The translations under genes and the position numbers were made by a program. DNA of 64,000 nt from Bos javanicus (Eukaryota; Chordata; Mammalia; Artiodactyla; Bovidae). The DNA lies in contig NW_026893839.1 of the NCBI RefSeq assembly GCF_032452875.1, forward strand, positions 186,001 through 250,000, read 5' to 3'. Below, piece by piece: positions 39,674 to 54,646 of the stretch (position 1 is the stretch's first letter; each line of letters begins with the position of its first letter). Below the pieces are notes generated by a model. That model saw only the letters and a program-made list of their open reading frames with translations, was not told where the DNA came from and did no database searches.

Positions 39674-39913
39674 CTCTGGAGGCAATAAACAAAGAGCTGA
39701 GTAGGCACGAATCAAACAGTCAGCAGGCAATAATCATGGAACTCAGGTGTGAGGAATCATGCTGCTCAGCTGGCAATAATCAAGCAGCTGAGCAGGCAGG
39801 AATTACGCAGCACAGCTGACAATTGTCAAGCAGATGACAGGCAGGAATCGTGCAGCTCAGCTGGCAATTGTCAAGCAGATGAGCAGACAGTAATCACGCA
39901 GCTCAGCAGGCCC
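39674..39913. repeat. G-block 20 (long form)
   Basis: Counterpart of G-block 7; ends GGCCCAG. Confidence 0.85.
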
Positions 39914-41374
39914 AGATCACGTGACTGAGCATGCACTGTTCACGTGGCTGATCATACACTGATCACGTAACTGATCATGCACTGATCACGTGGCTATCAT
40001 GCACTGATCACGTGGCTGATCATACACTGTTCACGTGTCTGACCATGCACTGATCACGTGGCTGATCATACACTGCTCACGTAACTGATCATGCACTGAT
40101 CACGTGGCTGATCATGCACTGATCACGTGGCTGATCATGCACTGATCACGTGGCTGATCATGCACTGATCACGTGACTGATCATGCACTGATCACTGGCT
40201 ATCATGCACTCATCACTGGCTATCATGCACTGATCACGTGGCTGATCATGCACTGATCACGTGACTGATCATGCACTGATCACGTCTATATCATGCACTG
40301 ATCACGTGACTGATCATGCACTGATCACGTGATGATCATGCACTGATCACGTGACTGATCATGCACTGATCACGTGGCTATCATGCACTGCTCACGTGGC
40401 TGATCATGCAATGATCACGTAGCTACCATGTACTGGTCACGTGACTGATCATGCACTGATCACGTAATTGATCATGCACTGATCACGTGACTGATCATGC
40501 ACTGATCACGTGACTGATCATGCACTGATCACGTGACTGATCATGCACTGATCACGTGGCTATCATGCACTGATCACGTGGCTGATCATGCACTGATCAC
40601 GTAGCTACCATGCACTGATCACGTGACTGATCATGCACTGATCACGTAATTGATCATGCACTGATCACGTGGCTGATCATGCACTGATCACGTGGCTGAT
40701 CATGCACTGATCACGTGACTGATCATGCACTGATCACGTGACTGATCATGCACTGATCACGTGGCTATCATGCACTGATCACGTGGCTGATCATGCACTG
40801 ATCACGTGGCTGATCATGCACTGATCACGTGACTGATCATGCACTGATCACGTGACTGATCATGCACTGATCACGTGGCTATCATGCACTGATCACGTGG
40901 CTGATCATGCACTGATCACGTAGCTACCATGTACTGGTCAGTGACTGATCATGCACTGATCACGTGATGATCATGCACTGATCACGTGGCTATCATGCAC
41001 TACTCACGTGGCTGATCATGCAATGATCATGTAGCTACCATGTACTGGTCACGTGACTGATCATACACCCATCAGGTGACTGATCATGCACTGATCACGT
41101 GGCTATCATGCACTGATCACGTGGCTGATCATGCACTGATCACGTGCCTGGTCATGCACTGATCACGTGACTGATCATGCACTGATCACGTGGCTATCAT
41201 GAACTGATCACGTGGCTGATCATGCACTGATCACGTGGCTGATCATGCACTGATACCGTGACTGAGCATGGACTGATCACATGACTATCATGTAGTGATC
41301 ACGTGACTTAATGGCGCTGATCATGTGACTGATCATGCACTGATCATGTTTGCTATCATACACTGATCATGTGC
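39914..41374. repeat. D-type array
   Basis: Counterpart of 9,093-10,554, including the adjacent GATCACTGGC and CATCACTGGC monomers. Confidence 0.84.
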
Positions 41375-41569
41375 CTCTGGAGGCAATAAACAAAGAGCTG
41401 AGTAGGCACGAATCAAACAGTCAGCAGGCAATAATCATGGAACTCAGCTGTGAGGAATCATGCTGCTCAGCTGGCAATAATCAAGCAGCTGAGCAGGCAG
41501 GAATTACGCAGCACAGCTGGCAATTGTCAAGCAGATGAGCAGACAGTAATCACGCAGCTCAGCAGGCCC
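41375..41569. repeat. G-block 21 (short form)
   Basis: Counterpart of G-block 8; 195 bp. Confidence 0.85.
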
Positions 41570-42565
41570 TGATCACGTGACTGAGCATGCACTGTTCACG
41601 TGGCTGATCATACACTGATCACGTGATGATCATGCACTGATCACGTGGATATCATGCACTGATCACGTGGCTGATCATACACTGATCACGTGTCTGACCA
41701 TGCACTGATCACGTGGCTGATCATACACTGCTCACGTAACTGATCATGCACTGATCACGTGGCTATCATGCACTGATCACGTGGCTGATCATGCACTGAT
41801 CACGTGGCTGATCACACACCTGTCACGTGACTATCATGCACTGATCACGTGGCACTCATGCACTGATCACGTGGCTGATCATACACTGATCACGTAACTC
41901 ATCATGCACACATCACGTGGCTATCATGCACTGATCACGTGGCTGTCATGGAATGATCACGTAGCTACAATATACTGATCACGTGACTGATCATGCACTG
42001 ATCACGTAATGATCATGCACTGATCACGTGACTGATCATGCACTGATCACGTGACTGATCATGCACTGATCACGTGGCTATCATGCACTGATCACGTGGC
42101 TGATCATGCACTGATCACGTGCCTGATCATGCACTGATCACATGACTGATCATGCACTGATCACGTGACTGATCATGCACTGATCACGTGGCTATCATGC
42201 ACTACTCACGTGGCTGATCATGCAATGATCATATAGCTACCATGTACAGGTCACGTGAATGATCATACACCCATCAGGTGACTGATCACGTGGCTATCAT
42301 GCACTGATCACGAGACTGATCATGAACTGATCACGTCTATATCATGCACTGATCACATGACTGCCCATGCACTGATCACGTGGATGATCATACACTAATC
42401 ATGTGACAGATCATGCAGTGATCACGTGGCTGATCATGCACTGATACCGTGACTGAGCTTGGACTGATCACATGACTATCATGTAGTGATCACGTGACTT
42501 AATGGCGCTGATCATGTGACTGATCATGCGCTGATCATGTTTGCTATCATACACTGATCATGTGC
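41570..42565. repeat. D-type array
   Basis: Counterpart of 10,750-11,746. Confidence 0.83.
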
Positions 42566-42805
42566 CTCTGGAGGCAATAAACAAAGAGCTGAGTAGGCAC
42601 GAATCAAACAGTCAGCAGGCAATAATCATGGAACTCAGGTGTGAGGAATCATGCTGCTCAGCTGGCAATAATCAAGCAGCTGAGCAGGCAGGAATTACGC
42701 AGCACAGCTGATAATTGTCAAGCAGATGACAGGCAGGAATCGTGCAGCTCAGCTGGCAATTGTCAAGCAGATGAGCAGACGGTAATCACGCAGCTCAGCA
42801 GGCCC
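42566..42805. repeat. G-block 22 (long form)
   Basis: Counterpart of G-block 9 (CAGCTGATAATTG, CAGACGG). Confidence 0.84.
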
Positions 42806-43975
42806 AGATCACGTGACTGAGCATGCACTGTTCACGTGACTGATCATGCACTGATCACGTAATTGATCATGCACTGATCCGGTGACTTATCATGCATTGT
42901 TAACGTGAGTGATCATGCACTGATCACGTGACTGATCATCCACTGATCTCGTGGCTATCATGCACGGCTCATGTGGCTGATCATGCAATGATCACCTAGC
43001 TACCATATACTGGTCACGTGACTGATCATGCACTGATCACGTAATTGATCATGCACTGATCATGTGGCTGATCATGCACTGATCACGTGGCTGATCATCC
43101 ACTGATCACGTGACTGATCATGCACTGATCACGTGACTGATCATGCACTGATCACGTGGCTATCATGCACTGATCACTTGGCTGGTCATAAACTGATCAC
43201 GTGTCTGGTCATGCACAGATTACATGACTGATCATGCACTGAACACGTGACTGATCATGCACTGATCACGTGGCTATCATGCACTACTCACGTGGCTGAT
43301 CATGCAATGATCATGTAGCTACCATGTACCTGTCAGTTGACTGATCATACACCCATCAGGTGACGGATCATGCACTGATCACGTGGCTATCATGCACTGT
43401 CCACGTGGCTAATCATACACTGATCACCTGCCTGGTCATGCACAGATCACGTGACAAATCATGAACTGATCACATAGCTATCATGAACTGATCACCTGGC
43501 TGATCATGCACTGATCACGTGGCTGATCATGCACTGATACCGTGACTGAGCATGGACTGATCACATGACTATCATGTAGTGATCACGTGGCTATCATGCA
43601 CTACTCACGTGGCTGATCATGCAATGATCATGTAGCTATCATGTACAGGTCACGTGAATGATCATACACCCATCAGGTGACTGATCATGCACTGATCACG
43701 TCTATATCATGCACTGATCAGGAGACTGATCATGCACTGATCACGTCTATATCATGCACTGATCACATGACTGCCCATGCACTGATCACGTGGATGATCA
43801 TACACTAATCATGTGACAGATCATGCACTGATCATGTGGCTGATCATGCACTGATTCCGTGACTGAGCATGGACTGATCACATGACTATCATGTAGTGAT
43901 CACGTGACTTAATGGCGCTGATCATGTGACTGATCATGCGCTGATCATGTTTGCTATCATACACTGATCATGTGC
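42806..43975. repeat. Decayed D-type array
   Basis: Counterpart of 11,987-13,156, with the GTTAACG module near 42,899. Confidence 0.82.
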
Positions 43976-44215
43976 CTCTGGAGGCAATAAACAAAGAGCT
44001 GAGTAGGCACGAATCAAACAGTCAGCAGGCAATAATCATGGAACTCAGGTGTGAGGAATCATGCTGCTCAGCTGGCAATAATCAAGCAGCTGAGCAGGCA
44101 GGAATTACGCAGCACAGCTGACAATTGTCAAGCAGATGACAGACAGGAATCGTGCAGCTCAGCTGGCAATTGTCAAGCAGATGAGCAGACAGTAATCACA
44201 CAGCTCAGCAGGCCC
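43976..44215. repeat. G-block 23 (long form)
   Basis: Counterpart of G-block 10, sharing GATGACAGACAGG and ATCACACAGCTC. Confidence 0.84.
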
Positions 44216-45612
44216 AGATCACATGACTGAGCATGCACTGTTCACGTGGCTGATCATACACTGCTCACGTAACTGATAATACACTGATCACGTGGCTATC
44301 ATGCACTGATCACGTGGCTGATCATACACTGTTCACGTGTCTGACCATGCACTGATCACGTGGCTGATAATACACTGCTCATGTAACTGATCATGCACTG
44401 ATCACATGGCTGATCATACTCTGCTCACGTAACTCATTATGCACACATCACGTGGCTATCATGCACTGCTCACGTGTCTCATCATGGAATGATCACATAG
44501 CTACAATATACTGGTGACGTGACTGATCATGCACAGATCACGTAAATGATCATGCACTGTTCACGTGACTGATCATGTACTGATCACGTGACTGATCATG
44601 CACTTATCACGTGGCTATCATGCACTGATCACTTGGCTGGTCATACACTGATCACGTGCCTGGTCATGCACATATTACATGACTGATCATGCACTGAACA
44701 CGTGACTGATCATGCACTGATCACGTGGCTATCATGCACTACTCACGTGGCTGATCATGCAATGATCATATAGCTACCATGTACAGGTCACGTGAATGAT
44801 CATACACCCATCAGGTGACTGATCATGCACTGATCACGTGGCTATCATGCACTGATCACGAGACTGATCATGAACTGATCACGTCTATATCATGCACTGA
44901 TCACATGATTGCCCATGCACTGATCACGTGGATGATCATACACTAATCATGTGACAGATCATGCACTGATCACGTGGCTGATCATGCAATGATCATGTAG
45001 CTACCATGTACCGGTCAGTTGACTGATCATACACCCATCAGGTGAGGGATCATGCACTGATCACGTGGCTATCATGCACTGTCCACGTGGCTGATCATAC
45101 ACTGATCACCTGCCTGGTCATGCACAGATAACGTGACAAATCATGAACTGATCACATAGCTATCATGAACTGATCACCTGGCTGATCATGCACTGATCAC
45201 GTGGATGATCATGCACTGATACCGTGACTGAGCATGGACTGATCACATGACTATCATGTAGTGATCACATGGCTATCATGCACTACTCACGTGGCTGATC
45301 ATGCAATGATCATGTAGCTACCATGTACAGGTCACGTGAATGATGATACACCCATCAGGTGACTGATCATGCACTGATCACGTCTATATCATGCACTGAT
45401 CACATGACTGCCCATGCACTGATCACGTTGATGATCATACACTAATCATGTGACAGATCATGCACTGATCACGTGGCTGATCATGCACTGATACCGTGAC
45501 TGAGCATGGACTGATCACATGACTATCATGTAGTGATCACGTGACTTAATGGCGCTGATCATGTGACTGATCATGCGCTGATCATGTTTGCTATCATACA
45601 CTGATCATGTGC
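44216..45612. repeat. Decayed D-type array
   Basis: Counterpart of 13,397-14,793, nearly base for base by eye. Confidence 0.82.
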
Positions 45613-45852
45613 CTCTGGAGGCAATAAACAAAGAGCTGAGTAGGCACGAATCAAACAGTCAGCAGGCAATAATCATGGAACTCAGGTGTGAGGAATCATG
45701 CTGCTCAGCTGGCAATAATCAAGCAGCTGAGCAGGCAGGAATTACGCAGCACAACTGATAATTGTCAAGCAGATGACAGGCAGGAATCGTGCAGCTCAGC
45801 TGGCAATTGTCAAGCAGATGAGCAGACGGTAATCACGCAGCTCAGCAGGCGC
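45613..45852. repeat. G-block 24 (long form)
   Basis: Counterpart of G-block 11, with the same AGCAGGCGC end. Confidence 0.84.
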
Positions 45853-46959
45853 AGATCACGTGACTGAGCATGCACTGTTCACGTGGCTGATCATACGCTG
45901 CTCACGTAACTGATAATGCACTGATCACGTGGCTATCATGCACTGATCACGTGGCTGATCATACACTGCTCACGTAACTGATAATGCACTGATCAAGTGG
46001 CTATCCTGCACTGATCACGTGGCTGATCATACACTGTTCACGTGTCTGACAATGCACTGATCACGTGGCTGATCATACACTGATCAGTTGGCTATCATGC
46101 ACTTTTTACTTGGCTGATCAAACACTGATCACGTGACTGATAATGCACTGATCATCTGGCTATCGTGCACTCATTAACTGGCTATCGTGCACTGATCACG
46201 TGGTTGATCATACACTGATCACGAGACTGATCATGCACTAATCACGTCTATATCATGCACTGATCACATGACTGCCCATGCACTGATCACCCGGATGATC
46301 ATACACTGATCATGCGACAGATCATGCACTGATCACGTGGCTATCATGCACTGCTCACGCGGCTGTTCATGCAATGATCACGTAGCTACCATGTACTGGT
46401 CACGTGAGTGATCATGCACTGATCAGGTGACTGATCATGCACTGTTAACGTGAGTGATCATGCACTGATCACGTGACTGATCATGCACTGATCTCATGGC
46501 TATCATGCACGGCTCATGTGGCTGATCATGCAATGATCACCTAGCTACCATATACTGGTCACGTGACTGATCATGCACTGATCACGTAATTGATCATGCA
46601 CTGATCATGTGGCTGATCATGCACTGATCACGTGGCTGATCATCCACTGATCACGTGACTGATCATGCACTGATCACGTGACTGATCATGCACTGATCAC
46701 GTGGCTATCTTGCACTGATCACTTGGCTGGTCATACACTGATCACGTGCCTGGTCATGCACAGATTACATGACTGATCATGCACTGAACACGTGACTGAT
46801 CATGCACTCATCACGTGGCTATCATGCACTACTTATGTGGCTGATCATGCAATGATCATGTAGCTACCATGTACCGGTCAGGTGACTGATCATACACCCA
46901 TCAGGTGACGGATCATGCACTGATCACGTGGCTATCATGCACTGTTCACGTGGCTGATC
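45853..46959. repeat. Decayed D-type array before LTR cluster A'
   Basis: Counterpart of 15,034-16,140, including the CACTTTTTACTTGG monomer. Confidence 0.82.
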
Positions 46960-47469
46960 AAGTCCAGATCACGTGACTGAGCATGCACTGATCACGTGGC
47001 TATCATGCACTGATGACGTGACTGCGCATGCACTGATGACGTGGCTGATCGGGCACTGATCACATGGATCATCATGCACTGATCACGTGTTTATCAGGCA
47101 ATGATCAGTGACTGACAGGCGCTGATCATGGGACTGTGCACGCACTGATCACCTGGCTATCATGCACTGATGATGTGACTGCGCATGCACTGATGACGTG
47201 GCTGTTCGGGCACTGATCACGTGTTTATCAGGCAGTGATCAGTGACTGACAGGCGCTGATCAGGGTACTGTGCACGCACTGATCAGGTGGCTGATCAGCA
47301 ACTGACCACCTGACTGCGCATGCAGTGATCACGTGGCTGGTCGTTCACTGATCACGTGTTTATCATCCGGTGATCACGTGACTGAGAGGCGCTGATCACG
47401 TGACTGTGCCGTCAGTGATCACGTGGCTGAGCAGGCATTGATATCGTGACTGAGCATGCACTGATCATG

Positions 47470-48069
47470 TGCCGGGAGCCGGGAGGCATTCCACTCTGGA
47501 CAAAGGTCATGAGGAAGGAGGCTCGGCATACGCAAATGCGGGATCGAGCCTCAGGAGTCCACCCGGATATTCTCGAGCATCTCCCCCCCAAAAAAACCGG
47601 AGTCTGCCTACTGTATTGCTTTGTGCTCTCACCTCTGATTTCACTGGGGCTGTCCCCCACCACCATCTCGCTCTCTCTGTCAAAGAGTTAACTTACAGCT
47701 CCAATTCATAAAGTTCCTTGTCATTCTTCTCTTTAACTTCCAGCTGAGTCTCCATCTGGAGCGCGGAAACCACCACGCTTACTAATTATGCCTGGGCTGC
47801 TAAGACCCACTCGAGAAGGTGTCTAGGGTGAGGCACCTTTCGCTATTCGAGAGGTCACCTGCGGCCTACGTAAGTGGTGCAAACTTTTTGTCTTGAAGTT
47901 TGATTGGTCTTCCGCGTAAACCAAGCTACTCAGTCTCTTTTCTCCACCGAATTTTCCTACTGAGCTCTCCTCATAGTATTATTCTTGACATCTCCGATTA
48001 GCATATAAAGAGTCGCCTAGGCCATCTCTTCTTCGAATACCCTGGATCAGTTGGGGCTGGTCCCCGGCA
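47470..48069 (+). repeat. LTR 6
   Basis: 600 bp, counterpart of LTR 1 (TATAAAGA at 48,004-48,011, CTTCTCTTTAAC). The length difference lies in a C7A7 tract where LTR 1 has C6A6. Confidence 0.87.
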
Positions 48070-48071
48070 GG

Positions 48072-48089
48072 TGGCGACCGAACAGGGAC
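48072..48089 (+). other. Primer binding site, tRNA-Lys3 type
   Basis: Identical to the other sites, two bases after LTR 6. Confidence 0.88.
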
Positions 48090-48284
48090 CTCAGGAGGCA
48101 ATACTCAAAGAGCTGAGCAGACACGAACCACGCAATCAGCAGGCAATAAGCATGGAGCTCAGCAGTGACGAATCATGCTGCTCAACTGGCAAAAATCAAG
48201 CACGTGACCAGGCAGGACTCACGCAGCTCAGCTGGCAATTGTCAAGCAGATGAGCCGGCAGGAATCACGCAGCTCAGCAGGCCC
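48090..48284. repeat. G-block after LTR 6
   Basis: 195 bp with GAGCCGGCAGG, as after LTR 1, and a private GGCAAAAATCAAG. Confidence 0.85.
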
Positions 48285-48834
48285 TGATCACGTGACTCTG
48301 CAGGCACTGATCACGTGGCTGATCAAGTCCAGATCACGTGACTGAACATGCACTGATCACGTGGCTATCATGCACTGATGACGTGACTGCGCATGCACTG
48401 ATGACGTACCTGATCGGGCACTGATCACATGGCTCATCATGCACTGATCACGTGTTTATCAGGCAATGATCAGTGACTGACAGGCGCTGATCGTGGGACT
48501 GTGCACGCACTGATCACGTGGCTATCATGCACTGATCACGTGACTGCGCATGCACTGATGACGTGGCTGTTCGGGCACTGATCATGTGTTTATCAGGCAG
48601 TGATCAGTGACTGACAGGCGCTGATCAGGGGACTGTGCACGCACTGATCAGGTGGCTGATCAGGAACTGACCACCTGACTGCGCATGCAGTGATCACGTG
48701 GCTGGTCGTTCACTGATCACGTGTTTATCATACGGTGATCACGTGACTGAGAGGCGCTGATCATGTGACTGTGCCGTCAGTGATCACGTGGGTGAGCAGG
48801 CACTGATATCGTGACTGAGCATGCACTGATCATG

Positions 48835-49436
48835 TGCCGGGAGCCGGGGAGGCATTCCACACTGGACAAAGGTCATGAGGAAGGAGGCTCGGCATACGCA
48901 AATGCGGGATCGAGCCTCAGGAGTCCACCCGGATATTCTCGAGCATCTCCCCCCCAAAAAAACCGGAGTCTGCCTACTGTATTGCTTTGTGCTCTCACCT
49001 CTGATTTCACTGGGGGCTGTCCCCCACCACCATCTCGCTCTCTCTGTCAAAGAGTTAACTTACAGCTCCAATTCATAAAGTTCCTTGTCATTCTTCCCTT
49101 TAACTTCCAGCTGAGTCTCCATCTGGAGCGCGGAACCCACCACGCTTACTAATTATGCCTGGGCTGCTAAGACCCACTCGAGAAGGTGTCTAGGGTGAGG
49201 CACCTTTCGCTATTCGAGAGGGCGCCTGCGGCCTACGTAAGTGGTGCAAACTTCTTGTCTTGAAGTTTGATTGGTCTTCCGCGTAAACCAAGCTACTCAG
49301 TCTCTTTTCTCCACCGAATTTTCCTACCTAGCTCTCCTCATACTATCATTCTTGACATCTCTGATTAGCATATAAATAGTCGCCTAGGCCATCTCTCCTT
49401 CGAATACCCTGGATCAGTTGGGGCTGGTCCCCGGCA
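48835..49436 (+). repeat. LTR 7
   Basis: 602 bp, counterpart of LTR 2, with a C7A7 tract, a private CCACACTGGAC change and TATAAATA at 49,371-49,378. Confidence 0.87.
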
Positions 49437-49438
49437 GG

Positions 49439-49456
49439 TGGCGACCGAACAGGGAC
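49439..49456 (+). other. Primer binding site, tRNA-Lys3 type
   Basis: Identical to the other sites, two bases after LTR 7. Confidence 0.88.
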
Positions 49457-49651
49457 CTCAGGAGGCAATACTCAAAGAGCTGAGCAGACACGAACCACGC
49501 AATCAGCAGGCAATAAGCATGGAGCTCAGCAGTGACGAATCATGCTGCTCAACTGGCAATAATCAAGCACGTGACCAGGCAGGACTCACGCAGCTCAGCT
49601 GGCAATTGTCAAGCAGATGAGCTGGCAGGAATCACGCAGCTCAGCAGGCCC
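49457..49651. repeat. G-block after LTR 7
   Basis: 195 bp with GAGCTGGCAGG, as after LTR 2. Confidence 0.85.
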
Positions 49652-50201
49652 TGATCACGTGACTCTGCAGGCACTGATCACGTGGCTGATCAAGTCCAGA
49701 TCACGTGACTGAGCATGCACTGATAACGTGGCTATCATGCACTGATGACGTGACTGCGCATGCACTGATGACGTGGCTGATCGGGCACTGATCACATGGC
49801 TCATCATGCACTGATCACGTGTTTATCAGGCAATGATCAGTGACTGACAGGCGCTGATCATGGGACTGTGCGCGCACTGATCACGTGGCTATCATGCACT
49901 GATCACGTGACTGCGCATGCACTGATGACGTGGGTGTTCGGGCACTGATCACGTGTTTATCAGGCAGTGATCAGTGACTGACAGGCGCTGATCAGGGGAC
50001 TGTGCACGCACTGATCAGGTGGCTGATCAGGAACTGACCACCTGACTGCACATGCAGTGATCACGTGGCTGGTCGTTCACTGATCACGTGTTTATCATCC
50101 GGTGATCACGTGACTGAGAGGCGCTGATCACGTGACTGTGCCGTCAGTGATCACGTGGCTGAGCAGGCACTGATATCGTGACTGAGCATGCACTGATCAT
50201 G

Positions 50202-50802
50202 TGCCGGGAGCCGGGGAGGCATTCCACTCTGGACAAAGGTCATGAGGAAGGAGGCTCGGCATACGCAAATGCGGGATCGAGCCTCAGGAGTCCACCCGGA
50301 TATTCTCGAGCATCTCCCCCCCAAAAAACCGGAGTCTGCCTACTGTATTGCTTTGTGCTCTCACCTCTGATTTCACTGGGGGCTGTCCCCCACCACCATC
50401 TCGCTCTCTCTGTCAAAGAGTTAACTTACAGCTCCAATTCATAAAGTTCCTTGTCATTCTTCCCTTTAACTTCCAGCTGAGTCTCCATCTGGAGCGCGGA
50501 ACCCACCACGCTTACTAATTATGCCTGGGCTGCTAAGACCCACTCGAGAAGGTGTCTAGGGTGAGGCACCTTTCGCTATTCGAGAGGGCGCCTGCGGCCT
50601 ACGTAAGTGGTGCAAACTTCTTGTCTTGAAGTTTGATTGGTCTTCCGCGTAAACCAAGCTACTCAGTCTCTTTTCTCCACCGAATTTTCCTACCGAGCTC
50701 TCCTCATACTATCATTCTTGACATCTCTGATTAGCATATAAATAGTCGCCTAGGCCATCTCTCCTTCGAATACCCTGGATCAGTTCGGGCTGGTCCCCGG
50801 CA
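50202..50802 (+). repeat. LTR 8
   Basis: 601 bp, counterpart of LTR 3, with a C7A6 tract (C6A7 in LTR 3), the CAGTTCGGG variant and TATAAATA at 50,737-50,744. Confidence 0.87.
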
Positions 50803-50804
50803 GG

Positions 50805-50822
50805 TGGCGACCGAACAGGGAC
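50805..50822 (+). other. Primer binding site, tRNA-Lys3 type
   Basis: Identical to the other sites, two bases after LTR 8. Confidence 0.88.
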
Positions 50823-50850
50823 CTCAGGAGGCAATACTCAAAGAGCTGAG
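50823..50850. repeat. Truncated G-block after LTR 8
   Basis: 28 bp, cut at the shared breakpoint AAAGAGCTGAG|ATCATGC. Confidence 0.82.
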
Positions 50851-53412
50851 ATCATGCACACATCAGGTGGCTATTAAGCACTTCTCACCTGGCTGGTCAT
50901 GCAATGTTCACGTAGCTACCATATACTGGTCACGTGACTGATCATGCACAGATCACGTAAATGATCATGCACTGCTCACGTGACTGATCATGTACTGATC
51001 ACGTGACTGATCATGCAGTGATCGGGTGGCTATCATGCACTGCTCACGTGGCTGATCATGCAATGATCACGTAGCAACCATGTACTGGTCACGTGACTGA
51101 TCATGCACTGATCACGTGATTAATCCAGCACTGATCACCTGACTCATCATGCACTGAACACGTGGCTGATCACACACGTATCACGTGACTGATCATGCAC
51201 TGATCACGTGGTTATCATGCCTTGATCACGTGGCTATCACTCACTGATCACGTGGATATCATGCACGGATCACGTGGCTGATCACACACGTATCACGTGA
51301 CTGATCATGCACTGATCACCTGTCTATCATGCACTGATCACGTGGCTATCATGCACTGATCACGTGGCTGATCATGCAATGATCACGTAGCTACCATGTA
51401 CTGGTCACGTGACTGATCTTGCACGGATCACGTAATTGATCATGCACTGATCACGTGGCTGATCAAGCACTGATCACGTGGCTATCATGCACTGCTAACG
51501 TGGCTGATCATGAAATGATCCAGCAGCTACCATGTGCTGGTCACGTGACTGATCATGCACTGATCATGTGGCTGATCGTGCACTGATCACGTGACTGATC
51601 ATGCACTGATCACGTGACTGATCATGCACTGATCACGTGGCTATCATGCACTGATAACTTGGCTGGTCATACACAGATCACGCAGCTACCATGTACTGGT
51701 CACGTGACTGATCATGCACTGATGACGTAATTGATCATGCACTGATCATGTGGCTGATCCTGCACTGATCACTTGACTGATCATGCACTGATCACGTGAC
51801 TTATCATGCACTGATCACGTGGCTCATCATGCACTGATCACGTGGCTGATCACACATGTATCACGTGACTGATCATGCACTGATCACGTGGCTCTCATGC
51901 ACTGATCACGTGGCTATCATGCACTGATCAAGTGGATATCATGCCCTGATCACATGGCTGATCACACACGTATCACATGAGTGATCATGCACTGATCACG
52001 TGGCTATCATGCAGTGATCACGTGGCTATCATGCACTGTACACGCGGCTGATCACGCAATGATCACGTAGCTACCATGTACTGGTCACGTGACTGATCAT
52101 GCACTGATCACGTCATTGATCATGCACTGATCAGGTGACTTATCATGCACTGTTAACGTGAGTGATCATGCACTGATCACATGACTGATCATCCACTGAT
52201 CTCGTGGCTATCATGCACGGCTCATGTGGCTGATCATGCAATGATCACCTAGCTACCATATACTGGTCACGTGACTGATCATGCACTGATCACGTAATTG
52301 ATCATGCACTGATCATGTGGCTGATCATGCACTGATCACGTGGCTGATCATCCACTGATCACGTGACTGATCATGCACTGATCACGTGACTGATCATGCA
52401 CTGATCACGTGGCTATCATGCACTGATCACTTGGCTGGTCATACACTGATCACGTGCCTGGTCATGCACAGATTACATGACTGATCATGCACTGAACACG
52501 TGACTGATCATGCACTGATCACGTAATTGATCATGCACTGATCATGTGGCTGATCATGCACTGATCACGTGGCTGAACATCCACTGATCACGTGACTGAT
52601 CATGCACTGATCACGTGACTGATCATGCACTTATCACGTGGCTATCATGCACTGATCACTTGGCTGGTCATACACTGATCACGTGCCTGGTCATGCACAG
52701 ATTACATGACTGATCATGCACTGAACACGTGACTGATCATGCACTGATCACGTGGCTATCATGCACTACTCACGTGGCTGATCATGCAATGATCATGTAG
52801 CTACCATGTACCGGTCAGTTGACTGATCATACACCCATCAGGTGAGGGATCATGCACTGATCACGTGGCTATCATGCACTGTCCACGTGGCTGATCATAC
52901 ACTGATCACCTGCCTGGTCATGCACAGATAACGTGACAAATCATGAACTGATCACATAGCTATCATGAACTGATCACCTGGCTGATCATGCACTGATCAC
53001 GTGGATGATCATGCACTGATACCGTGACTGAGCATGGACTGATCACATGACTATCATGTAGTGATCACATGGCTATCATGCACTACTCACGTGGCTGATC
53101 ATGCAATGATCATGTAGCTACCATGTACAGGTCACGTGAATGATGATACACCCATCAGGTGACTGATCATGCACGGATCACGTCTATATCATGCACTGAT
53201 CACATGACTGCCCATGCACTGATCACGTGGATGATCATACACTAATCATGTGACAGATCATGCACTGATCACGTGGCTGATCATGCACTGATACCGTGAC
53301 TGAGCATGGACTGATCACATGACTATCATGTAGTGATCACGTGACTTAATGGCGCTGATCATGTGACTGATCATGCGCTGATCATGTTTGCTATCATACA
53401 CTGATCATGTGC
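50851..53412. repeat. Decayed D-type array
   Basis: Counterpart of 20,028-22,589 and the same length. One visible change is GATCAAGTGGATATC for GATCACGTGGATATC near 51,930. Confidence 0.82.
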
Positions 53413-53652
53413 CTCTGGAGGCAATAAACAAAGAGCTGAGTAGGCACGAATCAAACAGTCAGCAGGCAATAATCATGGAACTCAGGTGTGAGGAATCATG
53501 CTGCTCAGCTGGCAATAATCAAGCAGCTGAGCAGGCAGGAATTACGCAGCACAACTGATAATTGTCAAGCAGATGACAGGCAGGAATCGTGCAGCTCAGC
53601 TGGCAATTGTCAAGCAGATGAGCAGACGGTAATCACGCAGCTCAGCAGGCGC
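53413..53652. repeat. G-block 25 (long form)
   Basis: Counterpart of the block at 22.6 kb, but ends AGCAGGCGC, like the block at 14.8 kb. Confidence 0.84.
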
Positions 53653-54646
53653 TGATCACGTGACTGAGCATGCACTGTTCACGTGGCTGATCATACGCTG
53701 CTCACGTAACTGATAATGCACTGATCACGTGGCTATCATGCACTGATCACGTGGCTGATCATACACTGCTCACGTAACTGATAATGCACTGATCAAGTGG
53801 CTATCCTGCACTGATCACGTGGCTGATCATACACTGTTCACGTGTCTGACAATGCACTGATCACGTGGCTGATCATACACTGCTCACGTAACTGATCATG
53901 CACTGATCACGTGGCTGATCATACACTGATCAGTTGGCTATCATGCACTTTTTACTTGGCTGATCAAACACTGATCACGTGACTGATAATGCACTGATCA
54001 TCTGGCTATCGTGCACTCATTAACTGGCTATCGTGCACTGATCACGTGGTTGATCATACACTGATCACGAGACTGATCATGCACTAATCACGTCTATATC
54101 ATGCACTGATCACATGACTGCCCATGCACTGATCACCCGGATGATCATACACTGATCATGCGACAGATCATGCACTGATCACGTGGCTATCATGCACTGC
54201 TCACGCGGCTGTTCATGCAATGATCACGTAGCTACCATGTACTGGTCACGTGAGTGATCATGCACTGATCAGGTGACTGATCATGCACTGTTAACGTGAG
54301 TGATCATGCACTGATCACGTGACTGATCATCCACTGATCACGTGACTGATCATGCACTGATCACGTGACTGATCATGCACTGATCACGTGGCTATCTTGC
54401 ACTGATCACTTGGCTGGTCATACACTGATCACGTGCCTGGTCATGCACAGATTACATGACTGATCATGCACTGAACACGTGACTGATCATGCACTCATCA
54501 CGTGGCTATCATGCACTACTTATGTGGCTGATCATGCAATGATCATGTAGCTACCATGTACCGGTCAGGTGACTGATCATACACCCATCAGGTGACGGAT
54601 CATGCACTGATCACGTGGCTATCATGCACTGTTCACGTGGCTGATC
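53653..54646. repeat. Decayed D-type array before LTR cluster B'
   Basis: Counterpart of 22,830-23,823, sharing its two-monomer gain and internal deletion. Both changes therefore predate the 30.8-kb duplication. Confidence 0.82.

Larger units (their letters stand above)
46960..50850 (+). repeat. LTR cluster A': three 1.36-kb units
   Basis: Copy 2 counterpart of cluster A. LTR starts at 47,470, 48,835 and 50,202 give unit lengths of 1,365 and 1,367 bp. Confidence 0.85.

Noticed and set aside
48811..49152. Open frames of up to 113 codons inside the LTRs, on both strands
   Set aside because: They lie in LTR sequence and change length with the C/A run. Overlapping frames on both strands are open, and no domain is recognisable.
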